NCBI RefSeq assembly: GCF_009727055.1
Contig: NC_052349.1
Span: forward strand, 36,989,982 to 37,053,981
Reading direction: 5' to 3'
Source of the DNA: Benincasa hispida
Taxonomy: Eukaryota; Streptophyta; Magnoliopsida; Cucurbitales; Cucurbitaceae
DNA: 64,000 nucleotides
The notes beneath the pieces are model-generated. The model did no database searches. It worked only from the letters and a program-made list of their open reading frames with translations, and was not told the origin of the DNA. The position numbers and the translations under genes were made by a program. Of the stretch, positions 43,561 through 55,875 are shown piece by piece (position 1 is the first letter of the stretch; every line of letters starts with the position of its first letter).

Positions 43561-44130
43561 TTCGATCTATGATGATTTATGCTCATCTTCCAGACTCGTT
43601 TTGGGGATATGCAGTAGAAACTACAGTTTATATTTTGAACAACATTCCCTCAAATAGTGTTTCTGAAATACCTTTTGAGTTATGGAGAGGTCGGAAAGGT
43701 AGTTTACGCCACTTTAGGATTTGGGGATGTCCAGCCCATGTGCATATGGCAAACCCCAAAAAGTTGGAACCTCGTCCAAAAGTATGCCTATTTATAGGCG
43801 TTACCCCAAGGAAGCGAGAGGTGGATACTTCTATGATTCAAGTGAGAATAAAGTGTTTGTATCGAAAAATGCTATCTTCTTGGAAGGAGACCACATAAGG
43901 GATCATAAACTACGCAGTAAACTTGTTTTAAATGAGATTTCTAATGAGATTGCTGAGACTTCAACAAGAGTTGTTGAACAAACTGATAGATCAACCAGAG
44001 TTGTTGATGTCAGTTCATCTAGTCATCCATCTCAAGAGTTAAGATTGCCTTGACGTAGTGGGAGGGTCACCCATCTCAAGAGTTGAGATTGCCTTGACGT
44101 AGTGGGAGGGTCACCCATCTCAAGAGTTGA
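43551..44130 (+). pseudogene. Element D, integrase C-terminus and spacer
   Basis: MVRSMMIYAHLPDSFWGYAV and YILNNIPSNSVSEIPFELW run open to about 43790, then a frameshift moves the reading to FFYDSSENKVF-like sequence in the next frame, through FLEGDHIRDHKLRSKL and two STRVV repeats. A direct duplication of about 53 bp (GATTGCCTTGACGTAGTGGG unit) at about 44030-44127 breaks the junction with reverse transcriptase. Confidence 0.78.
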
Positions 44131-45316
44131 CATACGCTACATGGGTTTAATAAAAGCCCAAAACATCATATCTAATGATGGAGTCGAGGATCCATTGTCT
44201 TATAAGCAAACAATGGAAGATGTTGACAAAGATGAATGGATTAAAGCCATGAATCAAGAAATTGAGTATATGTACTTCAATTCTGTCTGGGACCTTGTAG
44301 ATCAACCTGATGGGGTAAAACCTATGGGTTGTAAATGGATGTACAAGAGGAAAAGAGGTATAGATGGAAAGGTACTGATCTTTAAAGCTAGCCTTGTGGC
44401 AAAAGGTTATACCGAGGTTAAGGGAGTGGACTATGAAGAAACTTTCTCACTTGTTATCATGTTAAAGTCTATCAAGATTCTCTTGTCCATTGCCATATAT
44501 TATGACTATGAGATATGAAAAATGGACATCAAGACTAGCTTTTTGAATGGTAATCTTAAGGAGACCATCTACATGGTTCAACTAGAAGGATTCATTCAAC
44601 AAGATCTAGAGTAAAAGGTTTGCAAGCTTAATCGGTCAATTTATGGACTGAAACAAGCATCTCGATCTTGGAATATAAGATTTGATACTGTGATTAAATC
44701 TTATGGCTTTGATCAGAATGTTGATGAGCCTTGTGTTTACAATAAAATTATCAACAACTCAGTAGCTTTCCTCGTGCTGTATGTAGATGATATCCTACTC
44801 ATTGGGAATTATGTAGGTTTTCTGACTGATGTTAAGAAATGCTGCCCAATTCTAAATGAAAGATTTGGGAGAGGCACAGTTTGTTCTCGGGATCTAGATC
44901 ATAAGAGATCATAAGAACAAAAGGTTGGCCCTGTCTCAGACATCGTATATTGACAAGATGCTTCTCAGATATTCAATGCACAATTTGAAGAAGGGTTTAT
45001 TACCTTTTAGGTATGGAATTGTTTTTTCTAAGCAACAGTATCCTAAGACTCCTCAAGAGGTTGAAGAAATGAGATGAATTCCCCATGCATCGGCTATTGG
45101 TAGTCTTATGTATACAATGTTATATACTAGACTTTACATTTGCTATGCAGTAGGAATTATCAGTTGATATCAGTCCAATCTGGGATTAGATCACTGGACA
45201 GCGGTCAAAACGATCCTCAAGTATCTTCGAAGAACGAGGGACTATATGCTCATGTATGAAGATAAGAATTTGATCCTTATAGAATATACAAACTCTAACT
45301 TTCAGACTGATTGGGA
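44102..45316 (+). pseudogene. Element D, reverse transcriptase
   Basis: DPLSYKQTMEDVDKDEWIKA, VDQPDGVKPMGCKWMYKRKR and VAKGYTEVKGVDYEETFS are the fingers. After a stop at 44516-44518 come [12 protein letters not shown] and LNRSIYGLKQASRSW. The catalytic LYVDDILLIGN is intact at about 44780. Frame is lost after 44860 with many stops. Of the copia relics in this window this one keeps the most complete reverse transcriptase. Confidence 0.82.
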
Positions 45317-45871
45317 TTATCGAAAATCTACATCAGGGTCAGTGTTCACTCTCAATGGAGGAGCTATAGTATGGCGAAGCATCAAGCAATGATGCATCGC
45401 AGACTCCACTATGGAAGTCAAATACGTAGTTGCTTGTGATGCTGCTAAAGAGGTTGTTTGGCTTAAGAAGTTCCTTACTGATTTGGAAGTTGTTCCAAAT
45501 ATGTCTTTGTCCATCACACTTTATTGTGATAATAGTGGTGTTGTGGCAAATTCTAAGGAACCTAGAAGTCACCAAAGAGACAAGCACATAAAACGAAAAT
45601 ATCATTTGATCCGGGAGATTGTGCATCAAGGTGATGTGATTGTCACGAACATCGCGTTGAAGCAAAACATTACTGATCCATTTACAAAGGCTCTCACGGC
45701 TAAAGTGTTCGAGGGTCATTTAGAAAGTCTGGGTCTATGGGATATGCGGCACATTATCTAGGGCAAGTGGGAGATGTTACTGAGGTAAAGTGTATGCCCT
45801 AGTTTATTGCATTTTGTTTTTTTATTTGTATTGTACATTAGTCTTCCTAGGCTTTAGAACAAATGGGAGAT
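45317..45871 (+). pseudogene. Element D, RNase H and 3' end
   Basis: The frame 45411-45761 (116 codons) gives VVACDAAKEVVWLKKFLTDL, ITLYCDNSGVVANSKEP and HIKRKYHLIREIVHQGDV, the C-terminal RNase H domain including its central Asp, ending GHLESLGLWDMRHII. Two polypurine-like tracts follow: AAGTGGGAGAT (45765-45775) and AAATGGGAGAT (45861-45871). The second lies directly before the LTR. Confidence 0.82.
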
Positions 45872-47701
45872 TGTTGGGAATGGTGTCCTAAATCTCCTGG
45901 TATTCTCGTAGTTTGTAAACTCTGTATAAACCTATTGTTGTTAATAAAATAACTTTTATTTTATAAGCATATACTCAACCCAATAAACTAAGATCTGAGG
46001 TTATTTTATGTAATTTAAACAAATATATAGAGACATACAGGTGGATTTTGTTTAAATGATAACCTAAATGATCTGTAGTAGATGGATAAGGTTGGGTATC
46101 TTATCCTCGTGACACTATGGATATGACTCACTTTATAGATGTTACAAGTGTTGTAAAGTGCTACAAATGATCTGATCCTGATCATTCATATGGAGACATG
46201 CGAGCAGGGGTATCCTATACAAAGAGTTTGTATAAGATCGGACCACAAAATGACTAGTCTCTTTATATAACACCGTTAATAATAGAGACTTACATTTCGC
46301 TAGGATGACCATAGGTGACATGACCTGAATCCTGAGTGAGTTGTGAACTCCTGCTCATGAAGGCGGTCCTTTAATTTGTATGGGTGAAAGTGGCTAGATT
46401 TCTAACTCAACAAGCCTACCATTTTGGGGATTCATCTGATTTAGGAACTGGGAACTCAGCTACACAAGACGGAATTCACTCCTTTCTCGATGTAGAGGCA
46501 AGTAGATAAATTGCTCCTTAAGGGCTGATTCCAAGTTTTGAACATAGTGGCCATACCCTCTCCTGGCCTAAGAGAACTTGGTCATAGTGGGACTATGACT
46601 TATTGTTCATTAGAGGAATCAGTGGTACTTAAGAAGTTATATGTAACTACAGGGGCAAAATAGTATTTTAGCCCAATTGTACTTACGAGCAATTTGTGAA
46701 GGGTCATTGCGCTGTTGATTGGTTATATCAATAGACACAGAAGTTTATCTATAGTGCGAAGAGTGTAGTTGTCGGTCTTTAGTGGAGTGACCAAAAGTTT
46801 ATGGATGTTGGGTAATTTAATTAAAGAGTTCAATTAATTGTATGAGTACCATTGGAGCTTCAATTTACAGGTCCATAAGGTCCCTGCTGTAGCTCAACAG
46901 GGATTTAATCTTTGGATTAATTTGAAGTGTTCAAATTGATTGAGGGAATTAAGTATATATGATATAATTAATTATAATGTATTTGATACAGTATGAGAGA
47001 AATTTTAATATAATTCAAATACCAATTATATGAATAAGATTCTTGTAATTAAATATAAATATGATTTTTATTGAGAGGAACAAAATATTTGGATATGATC
47101 TAAATATTAGATATATGGATGAGATTTGTATAAATGAATTTAATATAAATGTGATTTATACTAAACATCACTTATAGTTAAGAGAGAATAAAAACTATAG
47201 TTCATGTTGTATTTGATGTAATATACAACTATAGGCTATATGTTAATAAAAGGGAAGGAGTTATAACTCCCTCTCCACATTCTCTCTAAATAACTAACAA
47301 GTGACAAAAGTGGGTGGATGAGATGCATCTTGTTCCAAAAGAAAATTATAAAGAAAAGTTCTCTTAGAAAAACTTCCTCCAATCCTCTCCTTCTCCTTCC
47401 CTGTACCAAGGATTCAAGCAAAGTCTACAACTCCTGCTTGAATCCTTTAATCCCATAAGAGAATACAGAGGGTTCTCGATTGGTAGTATTCGTGTGAGAA
47501 GAAGAAGTTCCAAATGGAAGGTGTTGTGTTCGTGATTGTTCGAGAGATTCGTGAAGAAAAATTCTTTAAAGGTGAAAACTCTAGAACTTATTTCTTTTTC
47601 AAAAGAATGTTGTAATTTATAGTTAAATGCATATCTTTTGAATGTTTACTGTAAATTTTATTTTCAATCAAAATGGAATTTAAACGATCCACTTCCGCTC
47701 A
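45872..47701 (+). repeat. Element D, 3' LTR
   Basis: It starts TGTTGGGAATGGTGTCC and ends CACTTCCGCTCA, about 1.83 kb. It shares many internal landmarks with the minus-strand LTRs at 8131-9201 and 26541-27688. Confidence 0.8.
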
Positions 47702-48781
47702 AGGATCTCCTCATGTCGAGATTTCTTTCACATTTGTTATTTTTTTCCCATTTTGCTTTCTACCTATCTTTCTCACTAATTTCATTTCTCTTTACTCTTT
47801 TCTTTGTACGTCCCTTTTCATATCTATTTTCTAGATATATGCCACTAAGAAGTTCATTGAAAAATTAGACATCAGAGCAAAGTAGCTATTCATTTCATAT
47901 TCTCACCTTCTTGAGAGACACAACATATTTGAAAGTTGTAAGGTGAACATCTTTCACATACTCTTCTTTTTTATTAATTTGAAAACTTTTGTCCTCTTTC
48001 GTTTCCTTTATGTCTAATGTCATTCTCTTTGTATAATAACTGTGGAAATCTTATTTATCCTTCAATTTCCATCGGTACACATTTTCATTTTCATTAGACC
48101 CAGTAAAGCTAATATTGATTGTTGATGACCTAAGGATTGTCTTGATGAACTATGCTTTAGTTGTTGGATTGCCTGACGATCTAGGATGTTCAAACTAGTG
48201 AGAAACCATTGCAGATCACATATAGGACAAACCAATGGAGCTCATGAATGTTAAGAAAACTTAGCTAGCAATAACCCACCAGGTGTTTGATGAAAAACTC
48301 TACATATAAAAGCTAACAACTTTACTAACTTTCATCTTTCCTATACTTACATGCAAAACTGTTGAGAGAAAAAGAAGAAGATGAAAAAGAAAATATTCCA
48401 GTGAAGAAGAACCATAACAATGAAGAAAAAAAGAAGAGAAATTAAGACCAATCTTATAATGGTTCAGCAAGTTTGCCTACATTTACTTTTGAAGATATTT
48501 AGGGATTTTTTTTTTCATAAAAAATGAAAAAGTACAAGATAAGACTCTCTCCTTTCTCTAATTTCTTCACTCACACTCTATCATATCATGCACATCATTT
48601 ACATACTATCTTTCCCTTTTATTAGCAAAATAGTCATACATAGAAGTTAGAGATAACTAATTAACTCCTATTTTATGTTACAAATCATCACATGAGGAAA
48701 GAATCTTGATTTGTTTCAACCAACTACAACAATGAGTCCTCTGGTACATCACTAGAGGACATTGTTAGGTCATTAGCAGAG
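47702..48781. other. Intergenic DNA, no gene recognised
   Basis: T-rich then A-rich sequence. An AAGAAGAAGATGAAAAAG purine run lies around 48370-48440. No coding frame of note. Confidence 0.4.
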
Positions 48782-50015
48782 TGTTGGGTTTTATGCCCTA
48801 AATCTCGTAGATAGTAAATGTTATTAATTGACTGTCATCAATAATGATTTATGGATGTTAAATCAATAAATGTTATTGTTTGTATTGTTGTCTATTTTGT
48901 CTTAATAACCTTAAATCCAACAAATTAATATCGAAGGTCGTGTTATGAGTTTTGAACAGTATATGAAGATATATAGGGATCAATGTTCAAGATACAACCT
49001 AAAGCATCTACAGTATAGGGATAAGGTTGGGTACCTTATCTTGGTAATACTATGGATACGACCTATTTTGTATTTGATACAAATGTAATGATCCAACGCA
49101 TTCGTGCAGGTGACACGCGAGTGAGGATATCCTATGAAATGCATTTGCATAAGACTGGACCACGAAATAGTAACCACTAGATATAACACCGTTGACTAGT
49201 AAGGTTTCTACTTCAATAGGATGACCTAGGCGACTTAGTCTTAATCCTGAGTATATTATGAACTCCTATTCACGAGGGATTGTCCTTTGATTTGTATGGG
49301 TAAGGATGGCCAATTCGCCGACCCAATAATCTTGCGATTTTGGGGATAAGATTGAGTGGGGAGCTGGGAACATAATAATACAAGATGAAATTCACTCCTT
49401 CCTACCTTAATTAAGTAGATGAGTGTTCCCTTAAATGGTGTCTTGGGGACTTGAACAAAAGGCCATACCCTCTCTTTTTCTCAGAGGGGTTTTGATTTAT
49501 TGGTTGGACCATAAACGGATTGTTCATTAGAGAAGCACTGGTACTTAAGGAGTTAGAGGTAACCCAAAGGTAAAATGATAATTTTACCTAGTTGGAGTTA
49601 TGAACACATGTGAAGGACTAACTTGCTGGTATTGGTCTATATCCGTGGACACGGAAATATATTTGTAGTGAGAAGAGTGCAACTGTGGGTCTTTAGTAGA
49701 GTGTACCCACAGTTAACGAATATTGATTAATTTGGTTAACGAGTTGAGTTCCATTAATCTCATATCGTTGGAGTTTCTGATCTATAGGTCTACTAGGTTC
49801 CCTTGTTAGTTAACTAGAGGATACTTAAGAGGGATAATTTGAATTGTTCAAATTAATTTGAGGAAACTATATATTATTGTGATTAATAATATATAATTAA
49901 TTATGGATATGTTCTATAATTAAATTGGAAAGTAATATTTGAATAAGTTTCAAATTATTTAATTCAAATGAATTAGATTCACAAAAAATTAATTAATAAA
50001 GAGGTTTGCATATAT
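48782..50015 (+). repeat. Copia LTR, 3'-truncated
   Basis: It starts TGTTGGGTTTTATGCCCTAA and follows the copia LTR landmarks (GTTGGGTACCTTATC, CACGGAAATATATTTG, TTAGTAGAGTG) to about 49980, where the LTR of element E begins. The family is close to but distinct from that of element E. Confidence 0.7.
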
Positions 50016-51874
50016 TGTTGGGTTTTATGTCCTAAAACTCGTAGTTTGTAAAATGATAAACATTTTCTATAATCAACAAACTTATTATTGATTTTATAAA
50101 TTGTATGAAAGTCTAAATCTAATAAACTAAGACCCATGACTATTGTATTTGTACGTGAACTTTATGTGGAGACATAAGAGTGGATCAGGTTCGAGTAAAT
50201 AGTCAAAATGATCTATGGTACATGAATAAGGTTGGGTACCTTATTCTGGTAACACAATTTGGATACGACCTACTCTGTAGTTGTTACAAAGAGTTATAAA
50301 GTGCTACATATGATGTGATCCTAATTCGAACATGTTATGACATGAGGAGTGGGGGCGTCCCATGTAATAAGTTTGCATAAGATCGGGACCAAGAAATAAG
50401 TCACTCTTACTTTATAACGTTGTTTACTGTAAAAGACTGCCTATTTCACCTAGATGACCGATGTAACTCGATCTTAATGCTGAGCTAACTATGAACTCTT
50501 ATTTATTCGGGTTTGCCCTTGGATTTTCATAGATGAGGGTTGGCTCAACAACAGCGGCTCAATAAGACTCCCATTTCAGGGGTAGGATCGGATAGATAGC
50601 TAGGGACATAGGGTGTAAGACGGAGTCCACTCCTACCTGATTTAGGGATAGGAGAAAGATTGTTCTCTCAAGTACTGAATCCAGGTCTTGAACAAAGGGC
50701 CTCATCCTCTAACTAGACTGATAGAGTTTGCTTTAGTGATTGGACCACAAACAAGTTGTTCATTAGAGGATCAGTAGGAACTTGAGGAATAAGACGTAAT
50801 CTCGGGGGTAAAACAGATATTTGACCCAGGCGTTATTACGAACAACCTGTGAAGGGCTGATTATGGTTAAATCATGTGGACATAATATATCTATAATGAG
50901 GGGAGTGCAACTATGGGCTTTAGTGGAGTGACCAATTAGTTAACGAATGGGGATTAATCTGATCTAATGAGTTTAGCCAATTAATCTCGGATCGTTGGAG
51001 CATACGATCTATAGGTCCGCGAGGTCCCCCTACTAGCTTGTAACAGACTAGCTCTAGAATAGGGTGATAAGTTAATTTGAAATGTTCAAATTAGAATTAA
51101 AGGGAATTAGTAATTATATGAGATATAATTACATGTTTAATTTGAAAATTAAACGGAATAGGAGAATTTATATTTAAATATGATTTAAATATATAAAGAT
51201 GGATGTGTATAAAAATTAATTTAATATTTGATATTAAATTAATTAGTTTTATTTAAAAATTAATTTACGAAATTAATTTCATTTTTCAATTTTTAAAATC
51301 AAAATGGATTTTGAGAAATCAAGTTTTTATTTTTGATAAAATTGGAAATAGAAAAACAAAAACACAATATGGAAAAGTCATGTTTTCCATTATCCATCTT
51401 TACACTTGCTAACACAAATAGCATTCACTTTGCCTTGTTTTTATCTAAGCATGAGCTGCAACTCATGCAACTCTCTCTTTTGCATGTTGATTTGTAATAT
51501 ATTGAAGAGTTTGGAGTGAAATTCGAGCATGCAATCAAGAGAGAATTTTAGAGAAAATTCGGGTTGAAGAAAGGGTTCTTCAACAAGATTGTTGCTTTGA
51601 GCTATTCTCCTTCATCCTTTGATTCAAGCTTGTTTTGAGTCCCACTACTCAATCTAGAGCACCAAGAGAATAGTGGGGGAAGATCTTGAGGTGATTTACA
51701 ACAAGATTTAGAGAAGATTGCAGCTGGAGATCGAGCTTTGAAGAAGTTCTACAAGAGGTATATCTTGATACTCACTTGTTTTTTGCAAGAGCATGCTTTA
51801 TATTTTTCCAAAATTAGTAAATTAGAGTACTTAAATGATCCTTGTGCTACCGTTGTTGCTGATACAATCCTACA
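50016..51874 (+). repeat. Element E, 5' LTR
   Basis: It starts TGTTGGGTTTTATGTCC and ends ACAATCCTACA two bases before a primer site. Length is about 1.86 kb. It is the most complete copy of the family also seen at 655 and 23380. Confidence 0.85.
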
Positions 51875-51876
51875 AT

Positions 51877-51889
51877 TGGTATCAGAGCA
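51877..51889 (+). other. Primer-binding site (tRNA-iMet type)
   Basis: TGGTATCAGAGCA follows the LTR after a two-base spacer, the classic plant copia primer site. Confidence 0.9.
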
Positions 51890-54800
51890 TCGTATAAGCA
51901 TTCAATTCGGTTTAATTTTGGTTTGGTGGGTGTTTTATATGAGAAATATGAAACTGATGCACTGATATGGTTTTTTAAGTTTTGGCATTTTAATTCTCTT
52001 TAATTTCTCATTTAAATTTGTAATTGGCTTTTTTTTTATGAGCTTTTATGTGTTAGCAAGAGTCTGTAATTTATTTGGAGTCATTAGAGTTGAAATTAAG
52101 ATGTAATTGAAGAAACAAATGAAGGAGGTCGAGTTGCTGTTCCATTTTTCAGCTTCTGCTCAAAATCGTTGTTGAGGTTCAGTTGCTAAGCGATCGTCTA
52201 GCTCCAAGTGCTACACGATGTGAAGAAAAGCTAGACGATCATATAGCAATGGGCGCTGGTCGTGGTGATGTTGAACGATAGACGATCGTGTACCTACGGG
52301 AGCTAAACGATGCGTTCAATTTGCGATACGATAGCACTGTGATCAATTAGTTTTGGTGTGGGAACTAAACGATACGTTGAATTTGCTATACGATGGCACT
52401 ACATGATCGTGTAACTGATGTGTGTGCTAAGAGATGCGATGAAGTGCTATGCGATAGTGTTGAGTGAATGTTTAGATGCAGAGCTAAGCGATCGTGTAGA
52501 AGAGGAGCTAAGTAACGCGATGATGTTCTATACGATAGAGCTAAGCAATTGTTTAGCTACGACGGATACTAAACGATGACATGAAGCACTAGGCAATGGT
52601 GTTAAGCGATCGTTTAGTTCTATATGATAGAGCTAAGCGATGGAGTTAAGCGATCGTGTAGTTCTATACGATAGAGCTAAGCGATCGTTTAGCTTTGGTA
52701 GACACTAAACGATCATGTAGTTCTATGCGATAAAGCTAAGCGATCGTTTAGTTGCGGCAAACACTAAGCGATCGTGTACCCCTTCACAACACAAGGCGAT
52801 GGAGCTAGACGATTGCCTTCAGTGCTATACAATCGGCCTTAGCAAGACTAAACGATCATGTAGTTCTATGCGATAAAGCTAAGCGATCGTTTAGTTGCGG
52901 CAAACACTAAGCGATCGTGTACCCCTTCACAATACTAGACGATTGCCTTCAGCACTACACGATCGGCCTTAGCAAGACCTTGAGATTGGACCGAGAGCAG
53001 CCGGTTCGACTGGTTTTCTCAAGGTTCAATCTCGTTCAGCCTCAAAGTGTTTTTGGCTGGTCCGGTTTAGACTTTGATGGTTCGGTTTAGACTCATCCAG
53101 TTCGATTCAAGATGCTTGGGTTCGGTTTGGAGCGGTTCGAGCAGTTCAAAGACGGTTTTGAAGTTGATTGCAATAGTTAGGCTTCTGTTTGCTTGTTTAT
53201 GCCAAAACTAAAACCATATCAGCCCGTGTCTAATTATTTATGCAATTTATGTATGTTATAATTAAATAAATCTTGGATGTGCATATAGTATGTCATTTAG
53301 ATTTAAAATCCCACCATAGGAAGCATGTTACATACATTGAAAGTATGTTATAATCTGTATAATATATATTATGCATGTTAGGGTTTCTTGTATTTAATAT
53401 AAGTGCTATATTAAATATTGAATGCCTTTATGTATGTTATGGATGTTTAGCATGTCTAAAGTTTTTTAAGTTGTTATAAAATTGGGTTAGACATTTAAAA
53501 TCCATAAACAACAACTGCATGCTTACATAGGTTGACCAACTATTTTAATAGTTAAACCTTATAAAACCTAGGTTACAAACTCAACCGGTATATATTCATG
53601 TTTAAGGCTAGGGGTACTTAAGTTGACGGTTTATGGAACACCTCCTCCCTGGGGATTATAGCCGAATTATTGAGCGTTGGTAACTAGTTTTATGAGCATA
53701 CGTGAGCGATGTAAGGTAATAAAATGGTTTATCACCTAGATATTGTAGGTTAAAATCCAAATATAAGAGTTATACTTGGATAAACCACATAGACTTAGGG
53801 TTGTTTTATTAGCCGAAAAGAACCTAAGTATAAATCTACCTAATAGAACACTTCAGTGGAAGTTTAATAACTTCTATATGATAGAGTTATTAGAAAACTT
53901 CAGTGGGAGATTAATAACATATATGATTATGTTATTTTTAGCTCTCACATCTCTAAGAGTTCACAATCTAGATTAAGCGGTAACTTCGTGTCACCTCCTG
54001 GAAGTGACCTCCCATGGAAAGTATTTTTTTTTTTTTGCTTAAATCTAGATTTCAGTGAGAGGATAGTGTTTCAAACATAAGTCTATTATACGATATATAG
54101 ATTTCAACTGCCACGTCTCCACATAGTTTACTCCAGATTCATATGACGCTTCGTGTTACCTTGGAAGTGGCCTCCCTATGGAGAGTGTTTTGTATGAGTC
54201 AATATGAAGGTAAATAGAGGAAGTAGTTCATATTAAGTGGGTGAAGGATATGTGTCAATATATCCTACGGTCTCCTCCATTAGTCTCGTGAGATTCCTAT
54301 GTTGTGCCTGCTGGTTAGCTTTAAGCAGTCCTTTTCAAGTTGTTTAATGATGGCTATCCCTACGGAGGGTTGTAACATAGGATTCGAAACAACCCAGGCT
54401 TCAGTAAAATGAATAGGGTTTTATATTTCTGTCTTGGATATTGTCTTCTATTTCTGAGGCAAGTTCATACCGTCCTATAAGATCTGAAAATGGCGGGTCA
54501 TACTTACAAGAATTACTAAATTGTTAAGTAAAGATCTTGACCGAAAACGATAACTAAATGACTAAGGAATAAGAGTTATTCCGAAGTCAATAGAAATAAG
54601 AGTTATTCCAGAGATAGTGTTTGGTCAAAATTGTTTTAGTGAGGGAGTATTTGACTGCCCCACGGTAGCACATATTCTGACTCACTAAAGTATCGTTGCA
54701 AATAAATAATGGTTATGGGTACATTATTACTTTTTGTTAAAACTTGATTTTGGATTTAGTTACAATTTTCTAATTAAAATTTGTTTCAATTTTATCAGCA
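51890..54800 (+). other. Element E untranslated leader
   Basis: No gene. It holds the CGATCG cluster (52185-52980), a GGTTCG-rich zone (52990-53160) with repeated GGTTCGGTTT words, AT-rich sequence, and from about 54100 the part shared with copy A and element D, including the phrase on TATTTGACTGCCCC. At 2.9 kb it is unusually long for a copia leader. Confidence 0.65.
52185..52980 (+). repeat. CGATCG motif cluster in the element E leader
   Basis: Dozens of variants of CTAAGCGATCGTTTAGTT and ACACTAAGCGATCGTGTACC. A block of about 82 bp at 52707-52790 recurs at 52851-52932. Most motifs contain the palindrome CGATCG. Confidence 0.8.
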
Positions 54801-55060
54801 TGTCGAATTCTTCTAGAATACTCACTTCTGATGTAAATAACAGTAAAATCAAATCAACAAATAAATTACTAGCGGTTGATTATACCAAAAGAGTTTTAAT
54901 AGAGGATTGTCTTCTATCTCTCAAATCATCTGAAATTTTGAATTATGTAGATGAGAGTGTAGAATTTGAATAACGAGATAAATATGATTTACTTGTTATC
55001 GAAGCATGTTTAGTGAAAAACGATAAAATCTAGATAATTGATTCAGGTGCTGCTAATCAT
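54801..55060 (+). pseudogene. Element E, gag start joined to protease region
   Basis: The frame from 54801 (MSNSSRILTSDVNNSKIKST, 57 codons to a stop at 54971-54973) parallels the frame at 332-562 in length and layout. Sequence for KYDLLVIEACLVKND, the pre-protease region, follows at once. The gag core and zinc knuckle are absent, as in copy A. IIDSGAANHIC, the protease active site, lies near 55040 with its preceding Trp replaced by a stop. Without gag the element could move only with capsid protein from another element. Confidence 0.7.
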
Positions 55061-55875
55061 ATTTGTACTATCTCACAGGAAACAAGTTCCTAGAGACAAC
55101 TGACAGAAGGTAAAACAATCTTTAAGATAGGGACTGAGGAGATTGTTTCAGCCAAAGCAGTGGGAGATATGAAGTTATTTATAGGAGATAAGTATATTTA
55201 TTTGAAAAATGTATATTATATTCCTTCTATGAAAAGGATTCTAATATATGTCTCTTGTTTGCTAGAACAAAATTATAAAGTTTATTTCGAAAATGATGAA
55301 GTGTTCATCAATATAGAAAATAAACAGATTTACTCTGAAAAATTAGAAAATAACTTGTACATTTTAAAACCAATTGAGGTAAAAGATGTGTTGAACATAG
55401 AGATGTTTAAAACTGTTGGGACTCATAAGAATAGGAAGATTTCTCCAAATGTCTATCTTTGGCACTTGAGACTAGGTCACATAAATCTCAACAAGATTGA
55501 GAGATTGGTTAAGAATGGTCATCTAAGTAAGTTGGAAGACAGTTCATTACCACCATGTGAGTCCTATCTTGAGGGTAAAATGACAAAAAGATCTTTTTCC
55601 AAAAAAGGTCTTAGAGCCAAAGAACCCCTAGAGTTGATTCACTCAGACCTTTGTGGGCCTCTAAATGTTAGAGCGAGAGGTGGGTATGAATATTTCATCA
55701 TTTTTATAGATGATTATTCTAGGTATGGGCATGTTTACCTAATGCGCCAAAAGTTTGAAACTTTTGAAAAATTCAAAGAATAAAGGCTGAGGTTGAAAAC
55801 CAATTAGGTAAAAAGATTAAAACACTTCGATCGGATCGAGGTGGTGAGTATGTGGACTTGGAATTCTAGATCTAT
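55061..55875 (+). pseudogene. Element E, protease end and integrase N-terminal half
   Basis: The frame 55160-55783 (207 codons) covers GDMKLFIGDKYIYLKNVYYI (protease end), LWHLRLGHINLNKIERLVK and the zinc region, where the first Cys pair reads CESY instead of CxxC. It continues LIHSDLCGPLNVRARGGYEY and IDDYSRYGHVYLMRQKF, giving the first catalytic Asp. A stop and frameshift at 55783 interrupt the core, and the second Asp region (SDRGGEY) is in another frame near 55835. Confidence 0.82.

Larger units (their letters stand above)
39801..47701 (+). mobile_element. Ty1/copia element D
   Basis: The order is a 5' LTR remnant (39801-39968), leader (39969-42120), partial gag, protease, integrase, reverse transcriptase, RNase H, polypurine tract and a full 3' LTR (45872-47701). 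The 5' LTR remnant matches the first 200 bp or so of the 3' LTR and then jumps into the leader, so more than 1.5 kb of the 5' LTR is deleted. Coding capacity is broken by stops, frameshifts and a small tandem duplication. Confidence 0.82.

Noticed and set aside
52185..52980. Possible CRISPR-like array (repeats of CGATCG words)
   Set aside because: Repeat words are short, variable and irregularly spaced, and the setting is a plant retrotransposon leader.
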